Part shown: positions 39,851-53,096 of the stretch, one piece after another
Layout of the letters: each line of letters opens with the position of its first letter
How positions within the stretch are numbered: the first letter of the stretch is position 1
Source: Vespula vulgaris
Taxonomy: Eukaryota; Arthropoda; Insecta; Hymenoptera; Vespidae
Assembly (NCBI RefSeq): GCF_905475345.1
Contig: NC_066603.1
Location: forward strand, 795,001-859,000
DNA: 64,000 bases
Direction: 5' to 3'
The notes under the pieces: generated by a model
Database searches by the model: none
The model's input: only the letters and a program-made list of their open reading frames with translations
Told to the model about the DNA's origin: nothing
Position numbers and translations under genes: made by a program

Positions 39851-40435
39851 TTGTATACATTACTTTTACATCTTTTTTGTTTGTAACAAAGTATTAAACA
39901 CGTTTGTAAGAACGTATTGAAAAATATAGCAATTTTTCCTTCGCATATTTTTCTTTGTTTCCAAAACAACAACGATCGTAGTAACAATTCAAAGTTGCCT
40001 CGGTTTAATTATTCGCCAATAAGAAAAATGTTATTTTTAGTAGACGAAGAATGTTAAAAAAAAAGAAAAAGAAAAGAAAGAAAAATAAATGAAATATATC
40101 AATCAAATTGAACGCAGATGGCAGTATTCTATATTTTATAATACGGCCTCGAGTTCCAAGTGAGGGATTTCGTGGGGTTCTTCGAAACGAACAGCCATTG
40201 GTGTCTTTACGTGCAGCTGCTTTCGTAACAACACCCATACAACGTCGTCCATAGAGCGTCTGATTCTGATCGTATTCGTTCCTCGTATTATTTTCTTCTC
40301 TCATCTAACGTTAATGGTACGTTTCTATTTATTTTTCAAGTTTACATACAGTCGATTTCATTGATAAAATCGATATCTATGGAAGTGTAAGTGACGACGT
40401 TCTCGATTTAAAATTATTATAGAAAGCTAGCAATC

Positions 40436-40453
40436 GAGGAAGAGAGAAAGAGA

Positions 40454-40503
<50 letters not shown>

Positions 40504-40506
40504 GAA
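40436..40506. repeat. (GA)n microsatellite
   Basis: GAAA units pass into a long pure GA run. Minus-strand frames across it read as Leu/Ser repeats. Confidence 0.95.
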
Positions 40507-40743
40507 CAAGAAGGAAAGAGAACGTGCCGTTTTCGTGAAGTATCGACGCATAGTCGACGATTCTCAACTTATTAACAAGGATTCGAAAAGACGCTTTCTC
40601 TCTTGAATCAACGTAGGAAAATACGTTTAATCGTTTGACAAAAGGAAGAAAGAATATTTCTTCGTTATTATTCACGTGAACACAGAAACAGGCGATCCGT
40701 AAAGAAGACATTAGCGTATGTATATCTTTTGTTACAAATTTCA

Positions 40744-40771
40744 TGACGACGACGACGACGACGACGTCGTA
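40744..40771. repeat. (GAC)n trinucleotide repeat
   Basis: About seven GAC units end in GTCGT, forming a CpG-rich short tract in otherwise AT-rich DNA. Confidence 0.85.
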
Positions 40772-42529
40772 GTTCCGTTCTTTTCACAAGATCGATCGTT
40801 TTTGTTTTATGATTCTTTTGTTTTCTATAGAACGTTCTTATCGCTAAGTAAAATATCTACTTTATTTTCTAATCTATATATATCTACGGATATATTAATA
40901 ACCTGTCGATATTTTTTCTTATTGTTTTTTTTTTTTTTTACTATCTTCAAGTACTATCCTTTCCATATGTCGTTAATTACGTTACGTCAAAGATAACCTC
41001 GTATTTTTTTATATTTAAATTTTTATTATCAGATTCGCGCGTATATAGATAATACATTATTTTGATACACTTACTATCCTGGGGGTAATTCGTTTACCCG
41101 CCCTTTTTAAAGATCGCATTTTGATTGGTTACATTATTTTTATTACGTATTTAGTAATTATATGAATTAAAATTTATATATTAAACTTTGCAATACATAT
41201 CATTATTTTTCAATATGTTTCATTAATTATTTCTTATAGAGTTGTGTTATAAAAAAAATTTATTAGACAATTTTACAAAGATTTTTTTTTTTTTTCTTTT
41301 TATATCTATACATTGTGTACAAACATACATTGATTCATTGTGTGTATCGAGATGAACATTCAGTAATCGATTCTATCGTATGATAGAATATCGATATACT
41401 AATAATTATACGTCACATTTTTAATCGATTTTTAATAGTCTAATGATGAAAGATTAAACGTTTCCTAACCAAAAAAAAAGTAGGGTAGAATAAACCAAGA
41501 AATAAAAAAAGAATGAATATATATGTATATATTAAACGTTGATTAATGATGAACCATAAAATTAAATAACTAATTATTAAACAATACCTATTTTTTTCCC
41601 TTGATGTGTAGTAATTTATTGTTAAAAAGAAAACTTTGTATAGCCCTGTCATAAGATACTATGCTGATGGTCTCTCGTGTTATCTCTCTCGTTTGACTAA
41701 CTTCCGTTACACTCCCACACTCGAAGGCGCCGTTGCCACGTAACTGATAGAATCATGAATGGAAAAAGAGAGAGAGAGATAGAGACGACGCGACGAGTTT
41801 CAAAGAAAAATACGTATATTCTACAAATTTTACGTGACACCGTCTCACGTGATAGTATCGTGTGAAAATAGTAAGAGTTTGACTTTCGAGTAAAATGATT
41901 ACATTTGTTTATCTTCTTTGATAAATCTATTCATTGTTTTTGAAATGTTATCGAAGGACGATATCGATTTAAGCAGAATTTCACTTGTTATTTTGTTTTC
42001 TCTTTTTTTTAGGAGTATATCGATAAATCTTTCCATAGAAAAAGAAAATTCCATGTGTGCTGTATTTATGTAGAAAAGTATAACGTCATCTCTCTCTCTC
42101 TCTCTCTCTCTTTCTCTTTCTCTCTCTCTTTGTATAATATCCTGTCCTTAGTTTTTATCTCACCACACAGGAATTTAAAACGTCGAGAGATTATTCCAGC
42201 TTGAGTCACGAGTAAATCCTCTTTGAACCTCTCCACGAATGAACTTTGTGCTAAAGAAAGAACGCTATGTATTACATATGTATATGTTCTTTCATAAACA
42301 ATGGAGGAGGAAAGTTTCTCAAATTTAAAAAAATTATTATTTCTTGAAGAAAAAAATCGTACGGTTTGAAACTGTATAGATTGTGTATTTCGATATTGTT
42401 TTGTAACAAATAAGATATTTACTCAAAAGTATATAATTCCATTATAACTCTCATTATACTCATTGAAAATACTAAAGGCATGAACGGGCCGATACAATGA
42501 GGAACCTTTCGTAGGTACGTACCTGTATC

Positions 42530-42625
42530 CGCATTCATTCCTATGGATGCACGCCCGAGTAATATAACAATAAAGGAATGTGGAACGGTTCTTGAACGTG
42601 GCAACGTTGCACGGAGAGTTGTACA
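42530..42625. repeat. Copy B of the dispersed intergenic element
   Basis: This copy contains CATTCCTATGGATG, a GAGTAATATAACAATAAA block and the core ACGTGGCAACGTTG (42596-42609), followed by AGAGTT. It is homologous to copy A with small insertions and substitutions. Confidence 0.7.
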
Positions 42626-43305
42626 TGCGAAGATAGTACCAAGTTATTTTTGTAAAATATATTTTAATATTGAGAAATAAATATATCTCAACGTTAGAAT
42701 AAATTTTTATGTAAAAATAGATATTTTACAAAATGATTACATTTATATTTACCCGTAGGAAACGTTCAGAAATAATTTTATCATGCTTGGCGGGAAATGT
42801 TGATCGAAAAGTAACGTCGAAAGTAAACAATTATTACATTATGTGCAATCAAAATTATCATTAATAATTATTTATAACATAATACTTAGAAGTCTTGATA
42901 TATAGGTTTTATTTTCATGATTAAATTAAAAATCGCTCTTCGTGATAGAGATAATTAACTGATTATCTTTGAATTTATACGTACTTTTACTTTCACGTAT
43001 TGTTGCAATATGAACGTTAAAAGATTATGAAGAAATACTTCTAAAATATCTATGTATATATACCAGTATTTAATAGAGAATTCTTGAAGTATTTTTAAAA
43101 TTTTCTTGGTAGGTAATAAAAGTGGTCAGGTAATAAAAAAGGGATAGTCATTAAAAGGGACGGTCGAAGAATGGGCTTCAATTTTACATTCCTATTGGTA
43201 AAGAAAGTAAGGGTAGCTTCTGTAGTTAAGAAAAAGGGCTTGTTCCGTAGGATGAAAGGAGGGAGAAATTCATTTAATCCACATTCCTCGAACTCGTCCT
43301 AGCGT

Positions 43306-43340
43306 TCAGTTGTACGGAAAACGTCTCGTCGAGTGGATAC
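43306..43340 (+). promoter_or_regulatory. Predicted Inr + DPE core promoter for the Diap1-like gene
   Basis: TCAGTT (43306-43311) matches the insect initiator. Taking its A (43308) as +1, GGATAC occupies +28 to +33 (43335-43340) and fits the downstream promoter element consensus RGWYV at the required spacing. It lies about 300 bp upstream of the start codon, before an untranslated intron that ends at the acceptor at 43545. No TATA box is evident at -30. Confidence 0.45.
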
Positions 43341-43606
43341 ATTTTGTTATCGCTCGTCGCGGCGATATAATTTAATTTTCTACCAAATTTATTCAGTCGA
43401 GTTTCTCCACTACCCCAGTGAACATCCTCGCGCGAGTGCATAGAGTATATTTATCTGCAAAATAAATTCAATTTGGTTCAATTTTTTTTGTTGTTGTTGT
43501 ATAATTGCAATTTGTGTCTGACCATTCTTTGGTTTCTTATTACAGACTTTAACACAAATAATTGATACAACATTCAAGTGCAATAAGTGTAATTAAAATT
43601 ACAAAC

Positions 43607-44876
43607 ATGACAGACATTATCGAACATTTACCAAATGAATCATTGCCAGTCAGAGATTCTGGCAATGTAAGTTTATCTTCATCACTAGAGATGAAATCTG
43701 TAGATGAAGTAGATAATGTTGGTTATCGCTTTGAATCAGAGAGATTAAGAAGTTTTGAAAACTGGCCTGTGCCCTATATAGAACCAGAAAAATTAGCAGC
43801 AGCTGGATTTTATTATCTTGGTGAAGGAGACAAAGTTAAATGTTTTGAATGTAACATAGAGATATGTCAGTGGGTAGAAAATGATGATCCAATGGAGGAT
43901 CATAAACGTTGGTCAAGTAAATGTAGATTTATTAAAAAACAACCGTGTGGAAATGTGCCTATAGGAACAGATCCAAATACTATACCACCAGTACGATCTA
44001 GTTTAGATGTTTGTGGAATATATCATCAAAATTCTGGAAATGATACTCTTACAGCAGAGTTACAACTTTTGAGCACTGCCAAATTAAATGCTATGGGTTT
44101 AGGTCGTACAAAGGGACCATTGCATCCTGACTTTGTTAGTTATGATGCAAGATTAAAAACATTTGATACCTGGCCAAGATCAATGCCACAGACAAAAGAA
44201 CATTTAGCACATGCTGGATTCCATTACACAGGAAATGGTGATCAGACTCTTTGTTATCATTGTGGAGGAGGCCTCAAAGATTGGGAACCTGAAGATGATC
44301 CCTGGGAGGAACATGCCAAATGGTTTCCCAAGTGTTGCTATCTCCTGATGGTAAAAGGACAAGAGTATGTAAATAAAGTCACAGGACAGCAAACATCGCC
44401 CATTTCAACAGAGGTAACTTACATTTATAATTCTCATGTTAATTCCTATTTGAATTAAATATTACTCTTACGGATTTAATTATTAACATATCCTTTCTTT
44501 TTTTTTTCAGGAGGCATTGCAAATGAACTTACCAAGTTTTATTAAAACAATTGAACCATTATCATCGGATAGTGGAGAAAATGGTCAAATTGAAAATGCC
44601 CCTGGGCCAAGTCACAGAACTGAGAGTGGCTTGAAAGTAGAAGGATCTACATCTGAAGAAATTAAAGGATGTAAAGATTTCAATAGTACGAAAGCGCACT
44701 GTAGCAAATCCGTAGATGATGCTAGAGTATGTAAAATTTGCTATAATGGAGAGTTAGGTGTGGTTTTCTTACCATGTGGACATATGGTTGCCTGTGTTGA
44801 TTGTGCACCGGAAATGACGACTTGTGCCGTGTGTAGAGTACACGTAGCAATGAAAGTTAGAGCCTTCCTGTCTTGA
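43607..44876 (+). CDS. Diap1: Inhibitor of apoptosis, two BIR + RING (Diap1/thread type)
   Basis: Two coding exons, 43607-44413 and 44511-44876, join in phase 0 (GAG/GTAACT, TTTTCAG/GAG), giving 390 residues. BIR1 is about 44-110 (Cys79, Cys82, His99, Cys106) and BIR2 about 178-246 (Cys216, Cys219, His236, Cys243). The RING is CKICYNGELGVVFLPCGHMV..CAVC, ending in FLS. There is no UBA. By family it binds and ubiquitinates caspases and is displaced by IAP-binding-motif proteins such as Reaper and Hid in flies. An in-frame ATG at 43562 would add 15 residues. I prefer 43607 because AAACATG is a better start context and the added residues are unlike a domain. A TTACAG acceptor at 43545 shows a 5' untranslated intron. 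It lies 5.3 kb downstream of the Diap2-like gene, same strand. Confidence 0.93.
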
Positions 44877-45456
44877 ATTGTAAAAATAAAAGTAGATTGT
44901 AAATTTTGCAAAATGTGTTAAATGAAAAGGGAACTATTAATGTATAACTACTGCATTACATTTCTCTCAACTCGATTCACGCACGTATTCACACATCCCT
45001 GCCTTATGTGAATAGTTTATAAATCGTATAGAATTATTGTAACAAGTATTGTAACTAAATCATTAGTTTGTAATATTTATGTAAAGTATATTAGGTATTT
45101 TACAATTTCCAACATTATGCCGTAGAAATATACAAATAGATGATCTCAATGGAAATTAAAAGCATAGAGAAAATATGCTAAAACAAATGGTGTAATCTCC
45201 CGGGATTAGTATATTTGGAAGAAATATGTTATTCGAAACATTGTAATATATCCATAGTTGTGACATTATTAATGTATTTCCTTCAAATTTATATCCAAAT
45301 TAATTGACGTATTGTGATATAACGAACGTATCGTATTAAGAGCTTGTAATTATATTTTGTATGATCAAATACTTATTACGAACGATTGTTAGCTTACAAA
45401 TAAACTTTAGGAATATAATTAAAATTTCTTATTTTCCTTTCCTTTCATTTTTATTT

Positions 45457-45506
<50 letters not shown>

Positions 45507-48500
45507 GTATATACTGAAATCATTGCATGCAATTGAATTTAACTATATCCACTGCTTGTACTTCTTGTTTAGACAACACATATACTATATCATCTACTAC
45601 TTTCTATAGTATATGGGATTGTTATACTATTCATAAAATACATAATGTAAGTAAAATACATAGTCTTTATTAGGTGTATAACGCAATATAAAGTTCACTA
45701 GGTGTCATTTATATATATAAAGCACATGAAACATTGATAGTAATTATAAAAAGAAGTCCCTAATGTGTAAGTATATAGTGTTAAATAATACTTTATCAAT
45801 ATTTCTTATCATTAATTACCGATATACCAAACTTTAACATAAGCTTAACAGTGAATAAAGATATTTTTCCAAAGTGCATGAATTATACACACGTTTAATA
45901 TTATTAAATAGAATTCTCTCTGCATGTAACATTACATTTGTAATCATAACACATTACATTAACATATTAAATTTATATCAATATTAGACAGACAAATGTA
46001 ACATTACATAGAAAAATGGAAAATCAGATAATTGGTCGTGTGTTTGTGTAATATTTTTGCAACGGATGTATAAAAAGGGAGGCCTTTTCGAGACATATAT
46101 ACCTTCTTATAGTTAAAATGGCCAAACCTTTCAATAGAAAGATCAAAAGTGTGTGCTTATTATATCACAGTTATCTCAACAAATTATATTTTTAAATAAC
46201 TTTGTAAAATATCTGAATTTAGCTAAATAATTATAGTGAGAAATAAATATTGACCAATTATCAATGTTATTTTTATACAACTCATAGTGTTATAATATCT
46301 ATAAAAAAGTATTCTTTCGCGCAATTTCATCCAACATTTCAATTTGTAATTATATATAACAAATTATCATAATAATGGTCTTTGTAATTTAGGCCTTAAA
46401 AATTGTTATGTGAATTTGTAATCCCTTAAAAAAAAAAAAAAAAGAAAAAAAGAAAATGCGAACTATTGGGTTTGTAAAACTAATTCCTAATCTCAAAATA
46501 AATTATTTGTCAGAAATACAAGAGGTAATTCATATATTTATAAATCAGATATTCTATTATATATCTACAGTTATTAGCAAATATCTTCAAATCTATAAAA
46601 CATTTCCTTTTCTAGGATCTGCTATGACACATTGATTACATCATATTATTAAAATAGTTTGCTGTCATACATTAATGACAATATTTGTGTAAGCAATCCA
46701 GTTAAATGCTTCTTATTATGTCTGCATAAAAATTCATACACATAAATTTTTGGTACATGTGATAGGCATATACATCAAAAGCATCTGTGTATTTAGAAAC
46801 ATTAGTAAATTTAGTTTGATGGAAAACAGGATATTTTTTATACACTATTGATAACTACTACTTTACTATTTTTTTGTTTTATTTTATTAATTTATTTATT
46901 TTTTGCTTTAAGCTGAATATGGAAATATTTAACTTCATAGAAATAATGTATGTGTTTGTAATTACATGTGAGCTGTTTAATCAAGTTGTTTCTCAATCTG
47001 TATGATCCATTAAACTGTAAAATTTGGAAATGGCATTCCATTTGTTCATATTACTAAATGTAAATGTATGCAATTCCTTAGAATAATTTTCTGTGATTTT
47101 TCACAGTAAATTTTCTGTGCATTGTCTTAGCAAAGAATACTTGACTAAGTTGTAAGAAACAACTGATGATGTATAAATATTACAATATCGTGTCTTCGCA
47201 TAGCGAATTATAAAATTCCATTTTTTGTGATATCGCAAAATGTATAAGCCGTTATAACAGATTATGTAATTTTCGAGAAAAAAAATAATATTAAAAAGAA
47301 AAATTTTTTTTTAAATAAACAAAAATTAGAAAAAAAGAATTATTGGATATAAAAACATTTAGGTATCTCCAGAAAAACTTAATCAAAAAAGAATACAAAT
47401 ATTAATTTGTAATAGCAACAGCTTATATCATTAACGTTGTACTTATTCCGAATAATATAATTCTATGTACATTCTACACATTGCTACATCAGGATAAGAA
47501 ATATTTTCTTTCATTTTCAAATCCTTTGATATGTACAAGAAATAAATTTTTCAAATGTACATATCAGACTAGATTTTTTATTTTCGCATAAAAAAAAAAA
47601 AAAATTTCAATACTCGCCTAAATAATCATTTAAATATTTTACTTAATAATAGAGAATATTTACAATACGTATTTTTAATGTCGATTCCTTAGATTTTTTT
47701 TTATAATTTAATTCGTTTTACTTCATAAATTATTTTTTCTAATACCAGTATTTATTATAATTATATTTCGTGATATGTTTTTCAGTTGACATTGTTACAA
47801 CAATGTAAAAAGAAAAAAATAAAGATCAATGAAGTATATATATTAAATAATAATAAAATATAATCGTACGAACAATCAAAGGATCTAAAAATGATCTTCA
47901 GTCCATGATGAAGCTGTGTGTAGTATTTTGAATATTTCTTTTTTAATCCTCTGCGGTCGTAATAGTATCAATTTATTAATATTAATTATTTTCAAATCCA
48001 TCAATTTTTTTAATTATAATATTGAATATTATAATCTTTGATAATATATCTACATCGCGTATAAACAAATGATTAGCGTGCGTGCGATACGCAGCTTAGG
48101 ATTTACGACTGCAAAGGATTAATATTTTCTACTTAAATGTAGATTTAAATCACGCACACTATTCTACGCATGTAATACAATAGTATAACAAGTTTATATG
48201 AAGTAATATAATTTTTAAAAATCTATAGCTTCTGATAGTTTCTATTTGATTAAAAATTAGATGTTATGGTACATAAAATCTTTCCTTTGCTGTAACACAC
48301 ATTAGCAAAGGACTGATATAATTATTATATCTATACACCATTTTTTTATATGGAGACAATTATATTTTGTTAATAACACGTAAACTAGTTCTATATGTGC
48401 ACTGCAAAATTGCAAATTTCTGTCCCCCAATGCCTTTTACCGAGCTCAAAGCAATGAAACATTTAAGAAATGCTTAAAAAGATTGAATCTATCTAAAAAC

Positions 48501-49156
48501 TTAGTTGTTTTAATTAATATTTACAGAATGGTTATGTGAAAGATGTGATATAATGTTAATACAAAATTTTTTTATTTTAACAGTAGGCAAATTGTCATTT
48601 TAACATTCATAGAGTCTCAATAGTTTTTCACTGTATTTATGCATCATTACTATCTAATGATAGAACTCGGTAATAAAATTCTTGTATTCTGTTGTATATT
48701 GAAAAATAGATAAAATGAAATGTGGTTATTAAAATATGATAGAAAAGAAAAAAAAAAAAAAAGAAAAAGGATCATCCAATTGGAAAATTAATCGAGTTCG
48801 ATGCGATCTTCGAAAATATATTTTTTGTCTGACCAGCAGAAGATTAAGAAAAAAGATGATAACGATATAAACGACAAATTTTTTTTCATGCGAGCGTTCA
48901 ACGTGTCGCAAAATGGAAGAACCGTCAAAGTAAAATTGCAAAAGTATTCATAGTAAATATAATAAGTTACTCCCGCTTGTTGGTGGCGTTTAAAAACTTT
49001 ATATTTTCAAAATATTAATATAGCGAAAAGAATGATAGATCTTTTTTAAAAATGCAGTGTGAAAATGGCTGCAAATATTTTTAAATCTCCTTTGATAATA
49101 AAAGTCTAACCTGCACTCGTTTAAATTTGAAGAAATCGAAGATCTTTGAAGTGCAT
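44877..49156. other. Convergent intergenic region (Diap1-like 3' flank / CDC14 3' flank)
   Basis: About 4.3 kb of very AT-rich DNA with many AATAAA-like signals on both strands, an AT microsatellite at about 45.46-45.51 kb and poly-A runs. It should contain both 3' untranslated regions. I see no coding frame I can support and no structured RNA I recognise. Confidence 0.6.
45463..45506. repeat. (AT)n microsatellite
   Basis: The AT run has one ACGT interruption near its end and lies in the 3' flank of the Diap1-like gene. Confidence 0.95.
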
Positions 49157-52100
49157 TTATTGAATGATGGGGTTTAAGCGATGAGATCTTCGGCGCTGGT
49201 GAGACGCTCGGGTTACTGGACTGTCCTCCCCCACGCCACTGAGAATATCGGTTAGTCATCTGATAAATGCAGTTTTACAACTTTTTGTCGTGCGCGCACT
49301 GCAAGTCATAGAAATAGATGGGATCGGTTTGTTAGCCACCTCCGCTACTACTTCATGCTTAAGCGCTAAATGTAGTTTACATAATGCTCAGGCCTGGGCA
49401 AATAGATGTATGTATGATTTGAATAAACAATGTTACGTTTCCATGTATGTGAAAATAAAAACAACAAATTTTTTGTGCAATTCTTATCAGTGTTATTATT
49501 TGTCCAGGCCCAGGTAATTTTATAAGGAATGATGTTACTTCATGCCAACATAAAAATCCACAGTACCATGCTGCAGGCATATTATAACGCGTGTTCTATA
49601 GATTGATACCAGTAATCTATTACTATGATTGTATAAAAATAACGTGTTCTCTTTATATTTGTAAATAAATGGGATACTTTTGTAATACTGTATACTGTAA
49701 AATACTTAAAAATATAATATGTATCCAGAAATGTATCCACTCTCTATTACTCTCTGTGTTATAAAATCTTAAAATAATTTAAGCATATATATATATATAA
49801 GTTGTATACATTATATACCACCACATGCTTTAATATTGTATTATTGGACTTCTTGTTAGTAAAGGAAAGCAGAATTACGTGAAGAAGTAAAGCAAGCTTC
49901 AAAAGTTGTAAGGGGATAAGAATAAAGGATTCCTGGTGTGTCCTCAAAACACACAAAAGGAACAACGAAAGAGAGAGAAGAAAATATAAAACTGTTACTT
50001 TGTAACAACTTTGGAAAGTAACAGTTATTGAGACTTACTGCCTGAGAGAATGATAGCGGGTAACTCGGTCTGCTGACCTAAGAATCATATTCATGCCTGG
50101 TTGTGGTTGTGCAACCGAATGATTTGTAGACGAGTTCGTAGCACGGGCCTCTGAGATGCATGAAGTTCTCATACTCGCCTTTGTCACTGGTTTTGATATA
50201 GACATAGATGTAACAGGAGTAGTAGTAGTTGTATTGTTGTTGATATTATGGATCTGTGTTGTTGGTTTAGATCTAACACGGCGGGTAGGTGGATCACAGC
50301 TATTGTTGACCAGCCAACTGTTTCTACAATTTCCATAGAAAGATAGAAAGGTCTAAGATTTAGTTTATAACATGCAATATTAGAAATATAAGATGCTTCA
50401 TTAATATTATTCAAAGCATGTTATTAAATGTCCAAGGCAGAAGTGCAGAAAAAGGAAGATAAAAGATAAGAGAATTGTGTTAATAAGAATGGCAATAGTT
50501 CAAAATAATCTGACCTTTTAACAACTGTTGTTGCTGTCGATCTCGCGAGTAATCTTTTTAAAGGACCTTTTTCCTTATTTCCAGCTAATGTAGCAATAGC
50601 TGCTCCTTTTTGATTTCTGGTTTGCAGTAATGGTCCTAAATATGGACTGAAAGCATAATAATTATTTGTATCAAATGACGCATGTAATTATGTATCTTAT
50701 ATGAATAAATAAACTCACTGAACAACTGTTGACGATCCAGTAGGAGTGCCAAGAGAAGACTGATTTACACGTAGTCTTCTTCTTCTAGCTTTAATTTGAT
50801 TTAATTTATCACCTTGTGTTAAAGTAGAGGACGAGTGTCTATTTGTTGATTTAAGACTTGCAACAGGGGTAGAATCATCTAATTTGATTCCATCTACTCT
50901 GTGCATTATGCCAGAAACATTATCTTGTACCACACGAGCGTTGTTTAGATTTAATAGGAATGCGGTTTTAGGTCTTCCCATTATTGAATATATACCGTAT
51001 TTATGCACTGGATTTCTATTCTCAGAATGTAGTGGTTCTTTCAGCAATGAGTGAAGAAACGCCTCTTTTCTGAAGCACAAAATTCAAAATTGATTTACTG
51101 CCTACAGAAAATAGGTGTAACTATCGAAATTATATTAATTTATTTAGCAACTAAAAGAGAATTTTACTTTTATCACAATAAACATGTATTACTAATAAAT
51201 CTAATGTATAAATAGTTAGAGATATTGTGCCAACTGTATAGTATATTAAAAACCATCGAGTATTTGTTACAATTTACTTGGAAACATTTCAGGAAGAATA
51301 CCCACTTTTCTAGCCATTGCTGTTGATGTCCAATAACAGAACCTGGTCTACATATTCTGATCCATGCAATCGTTTCATGAGCAGTCAAATGATAATGTTT
51401 CATGATATAACATCCTATGAGAGAACCAGTTCTTCCAAGACCTGCCTTGCAATGTACAGCTACAGCACCACTTGCATTTTCTGATATTTTAAGAAATTGA
51501 CGCATAATCGAGTCTGTTGGCGTCGAACCATCCACAAAGAAAAGATCTTTGTGTTCAAAGCCTGCTTCTATGAAACTTGAAGCATCGTAGATTTTTGTAT
51601 TAAGTCGTATAACCGTAGAAACATTATTACGACGAAAATAGTTAAAATAGGATTCTGGTGCATGTAGTGGATATCCTGAAAACAGATTTAGTATCAAAAA
51701 TATCTATGCGTTTACAAAATAATAAGATACATAACACAATGTACAATATGTACCATTCTCAATTTTAGATTTTGCATGTGGGCCACAAAAAGCAATGAAT
51801 TTTCCAGGAACTATCCAATTTAAATCTCCATTCTCAACTCTTTCGAAATGTTCGTACTCTTTAACTCGAAAATCTTGAAAATTAAAAAAACCAAGACGAT
51901 GGCACTTATCTATAGCACTAAGACATTCATACAATGATATTTTGTAACACGGAGATCCTACAGAGGCATCACGGAACATCATAAAAGGTGGACTGTTTGG
52001 ACTATTGGTCAAACATTCGTAAGCTTCTTGCACTGTATGTTTGCAGTACAGTATCTGAAATATATAAAACAGAATTACATATTTATATATTTACAATATG

Positions 52101-52628
52101 ATATACGAGCATGATATATTCTTACAGCATAGCTTCCTATAAGAAAGGCAGCATTCACCCTTTTTTCTGGGTACATCGTAGTATAATGTACAATTTTCTT
52201 TTTACTCAGCGTTACTGCCTTGAGTTTCTTATTAACTTTTTGACAATATTGATACAACATAGCTAGATTTAACGGACCAAAGTCTGCGTAAAAATTCTCA
52301 TATACTAACTCGTCGTCAATGCTGAAGTAATGAGTGTTAGGTGTACTTTTGGGTTTTACCATTGTTTTTAATGTCGCAAAGTACAATCGATCTAAACATA
52401 AGTAGAAACGATTGATGTAAATAAATATAAATAAGGAAACTCTTAAGAAGATAAAAATTAAAATGACGACTATTAAAGGAGCAAGTAAAATATCGAAAAG
52501 TATATATATATATAAAAAAAAAAAAGAAAAAAGAAAAGAAAATCGATAATCGTTTGGATAAGAGAAGAAGATCAATTACCTTTTATAATTTCGGCCGCAC
52601 AAACTAAGACTTCGTCGTTAACATCCAT
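49157..52628 (-). CDS. CDC14: CDC14 dual-specificity protein phosphatase
   Basis: Exons in phase: 52580-52628, 52126-52391, 51754-52054, 51306-51675, 50719-51069, 50515-50646 and 50039-50323, then a terminal exon from 49238. The first seven give about 584 residues. Residues 1-200 form the CDC14 N-terminal phosphatase-like domain (YFSIDDELVYENFYADFGPL, NSPNSPPFMMFRDAS). The catalytic domain follows, with HCKAGLGRTGS (nucleophile Cys281, Arg287), CRPGSVIG and QQQWLEK. The tail is basic and Ser/Thr/Asn-rich. By family it removes Cdk phosphates from Ser-Pro sites and acts in mitotic exit, centrosomes and cilia. The exon 7 end could instead be 50078 (GTCAGC), but GTAAGT at 50038 is stronger. In the phase-2 frame the last exon stops at 49157, giving about 611 residues; a different frame stays open longer, so the C-terminus is unresolved. 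Confidence 0.9.
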
Positions 52629-53019
52629 CGTGAAGCAGAGAATTTATCGTACACCACAGCACAAATGGCACTCGAACGAACCTGTTATCGATGCACGATG
52701 TAATAAAGAATAACAGAGTTTTAATTAATGCTTACGAATATAGTATACGTGTGAGTAAACACGCGGAAGGTTAGAGTGGGTGATATCAAAGGTAAACTGG
52801 ATTTGAACGACCCACGTACGGTAATAGTCATTTTTATGAATCTAAGAAAATTATGACGATCCTAAGACGTCATTCATGCAGAAATGAACCAATAATTCGT
52901 GGGACGAAGGCAAGTAAGATCGTCATAAGTACGACGACGCTTGACACTTACTTGCGTGACCGTTGAAAGATTCAAACTTTGACTGAAGGGGCGGCTGATC
53001 AGTTGTTACGTTGCCAAGT

Positions 53020-53052
53020 CTCTCTCTCTCTCTTTTTCTTTCCTTCTTTCTT

Positions 53053-53093
<41 letters not shown>
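53020..53093. repeat. (CT)n microsatellite
   Basis: CT/TTTC units pass into a pure CT run. Confidence 0.95.

Positions 53094-53096
<3 letters not shown>

Larger units (their letters stand above)
39751..43545. other. Intergenic region between the two IAP genes
   Basis: No protein gene is supported. The stretch holds two copies of a diverged noncoding element (about 39768-39850 and 42530-42625), a GA microsatellite at 40.44-40.51 kb, a GAC repeat near 40.75 kb, poly-T and CT tracts, and the predicted promoter and leader of the Diap1-like gene near its right end. A 99-codon minus-strand frame at 40005-40304 ends in poly-Phe from a homopolymer run and is not supported. Confidence 0.6.

Noticed and set aside
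40005..40304. 99-codon minus-strand frame
   Set aside because: Ends in poly-Phe from a homopolymer run, with no motif or splice signal support.
41731..41741. RFX X-box (ciliary gene promoter) at GTTGCCACGTAAC
   Set aside because: The second half-site departs from the RRNRAC consensus and no ciliary gene starts nearby.
39763..42626. Open frames in copies A and B of the dispersed element as a small duplicated gene
   Set aside because: Similarity between the copies is at the nucleotide level; insertions shift the frame relative to each other, so a shared protein is not supported.
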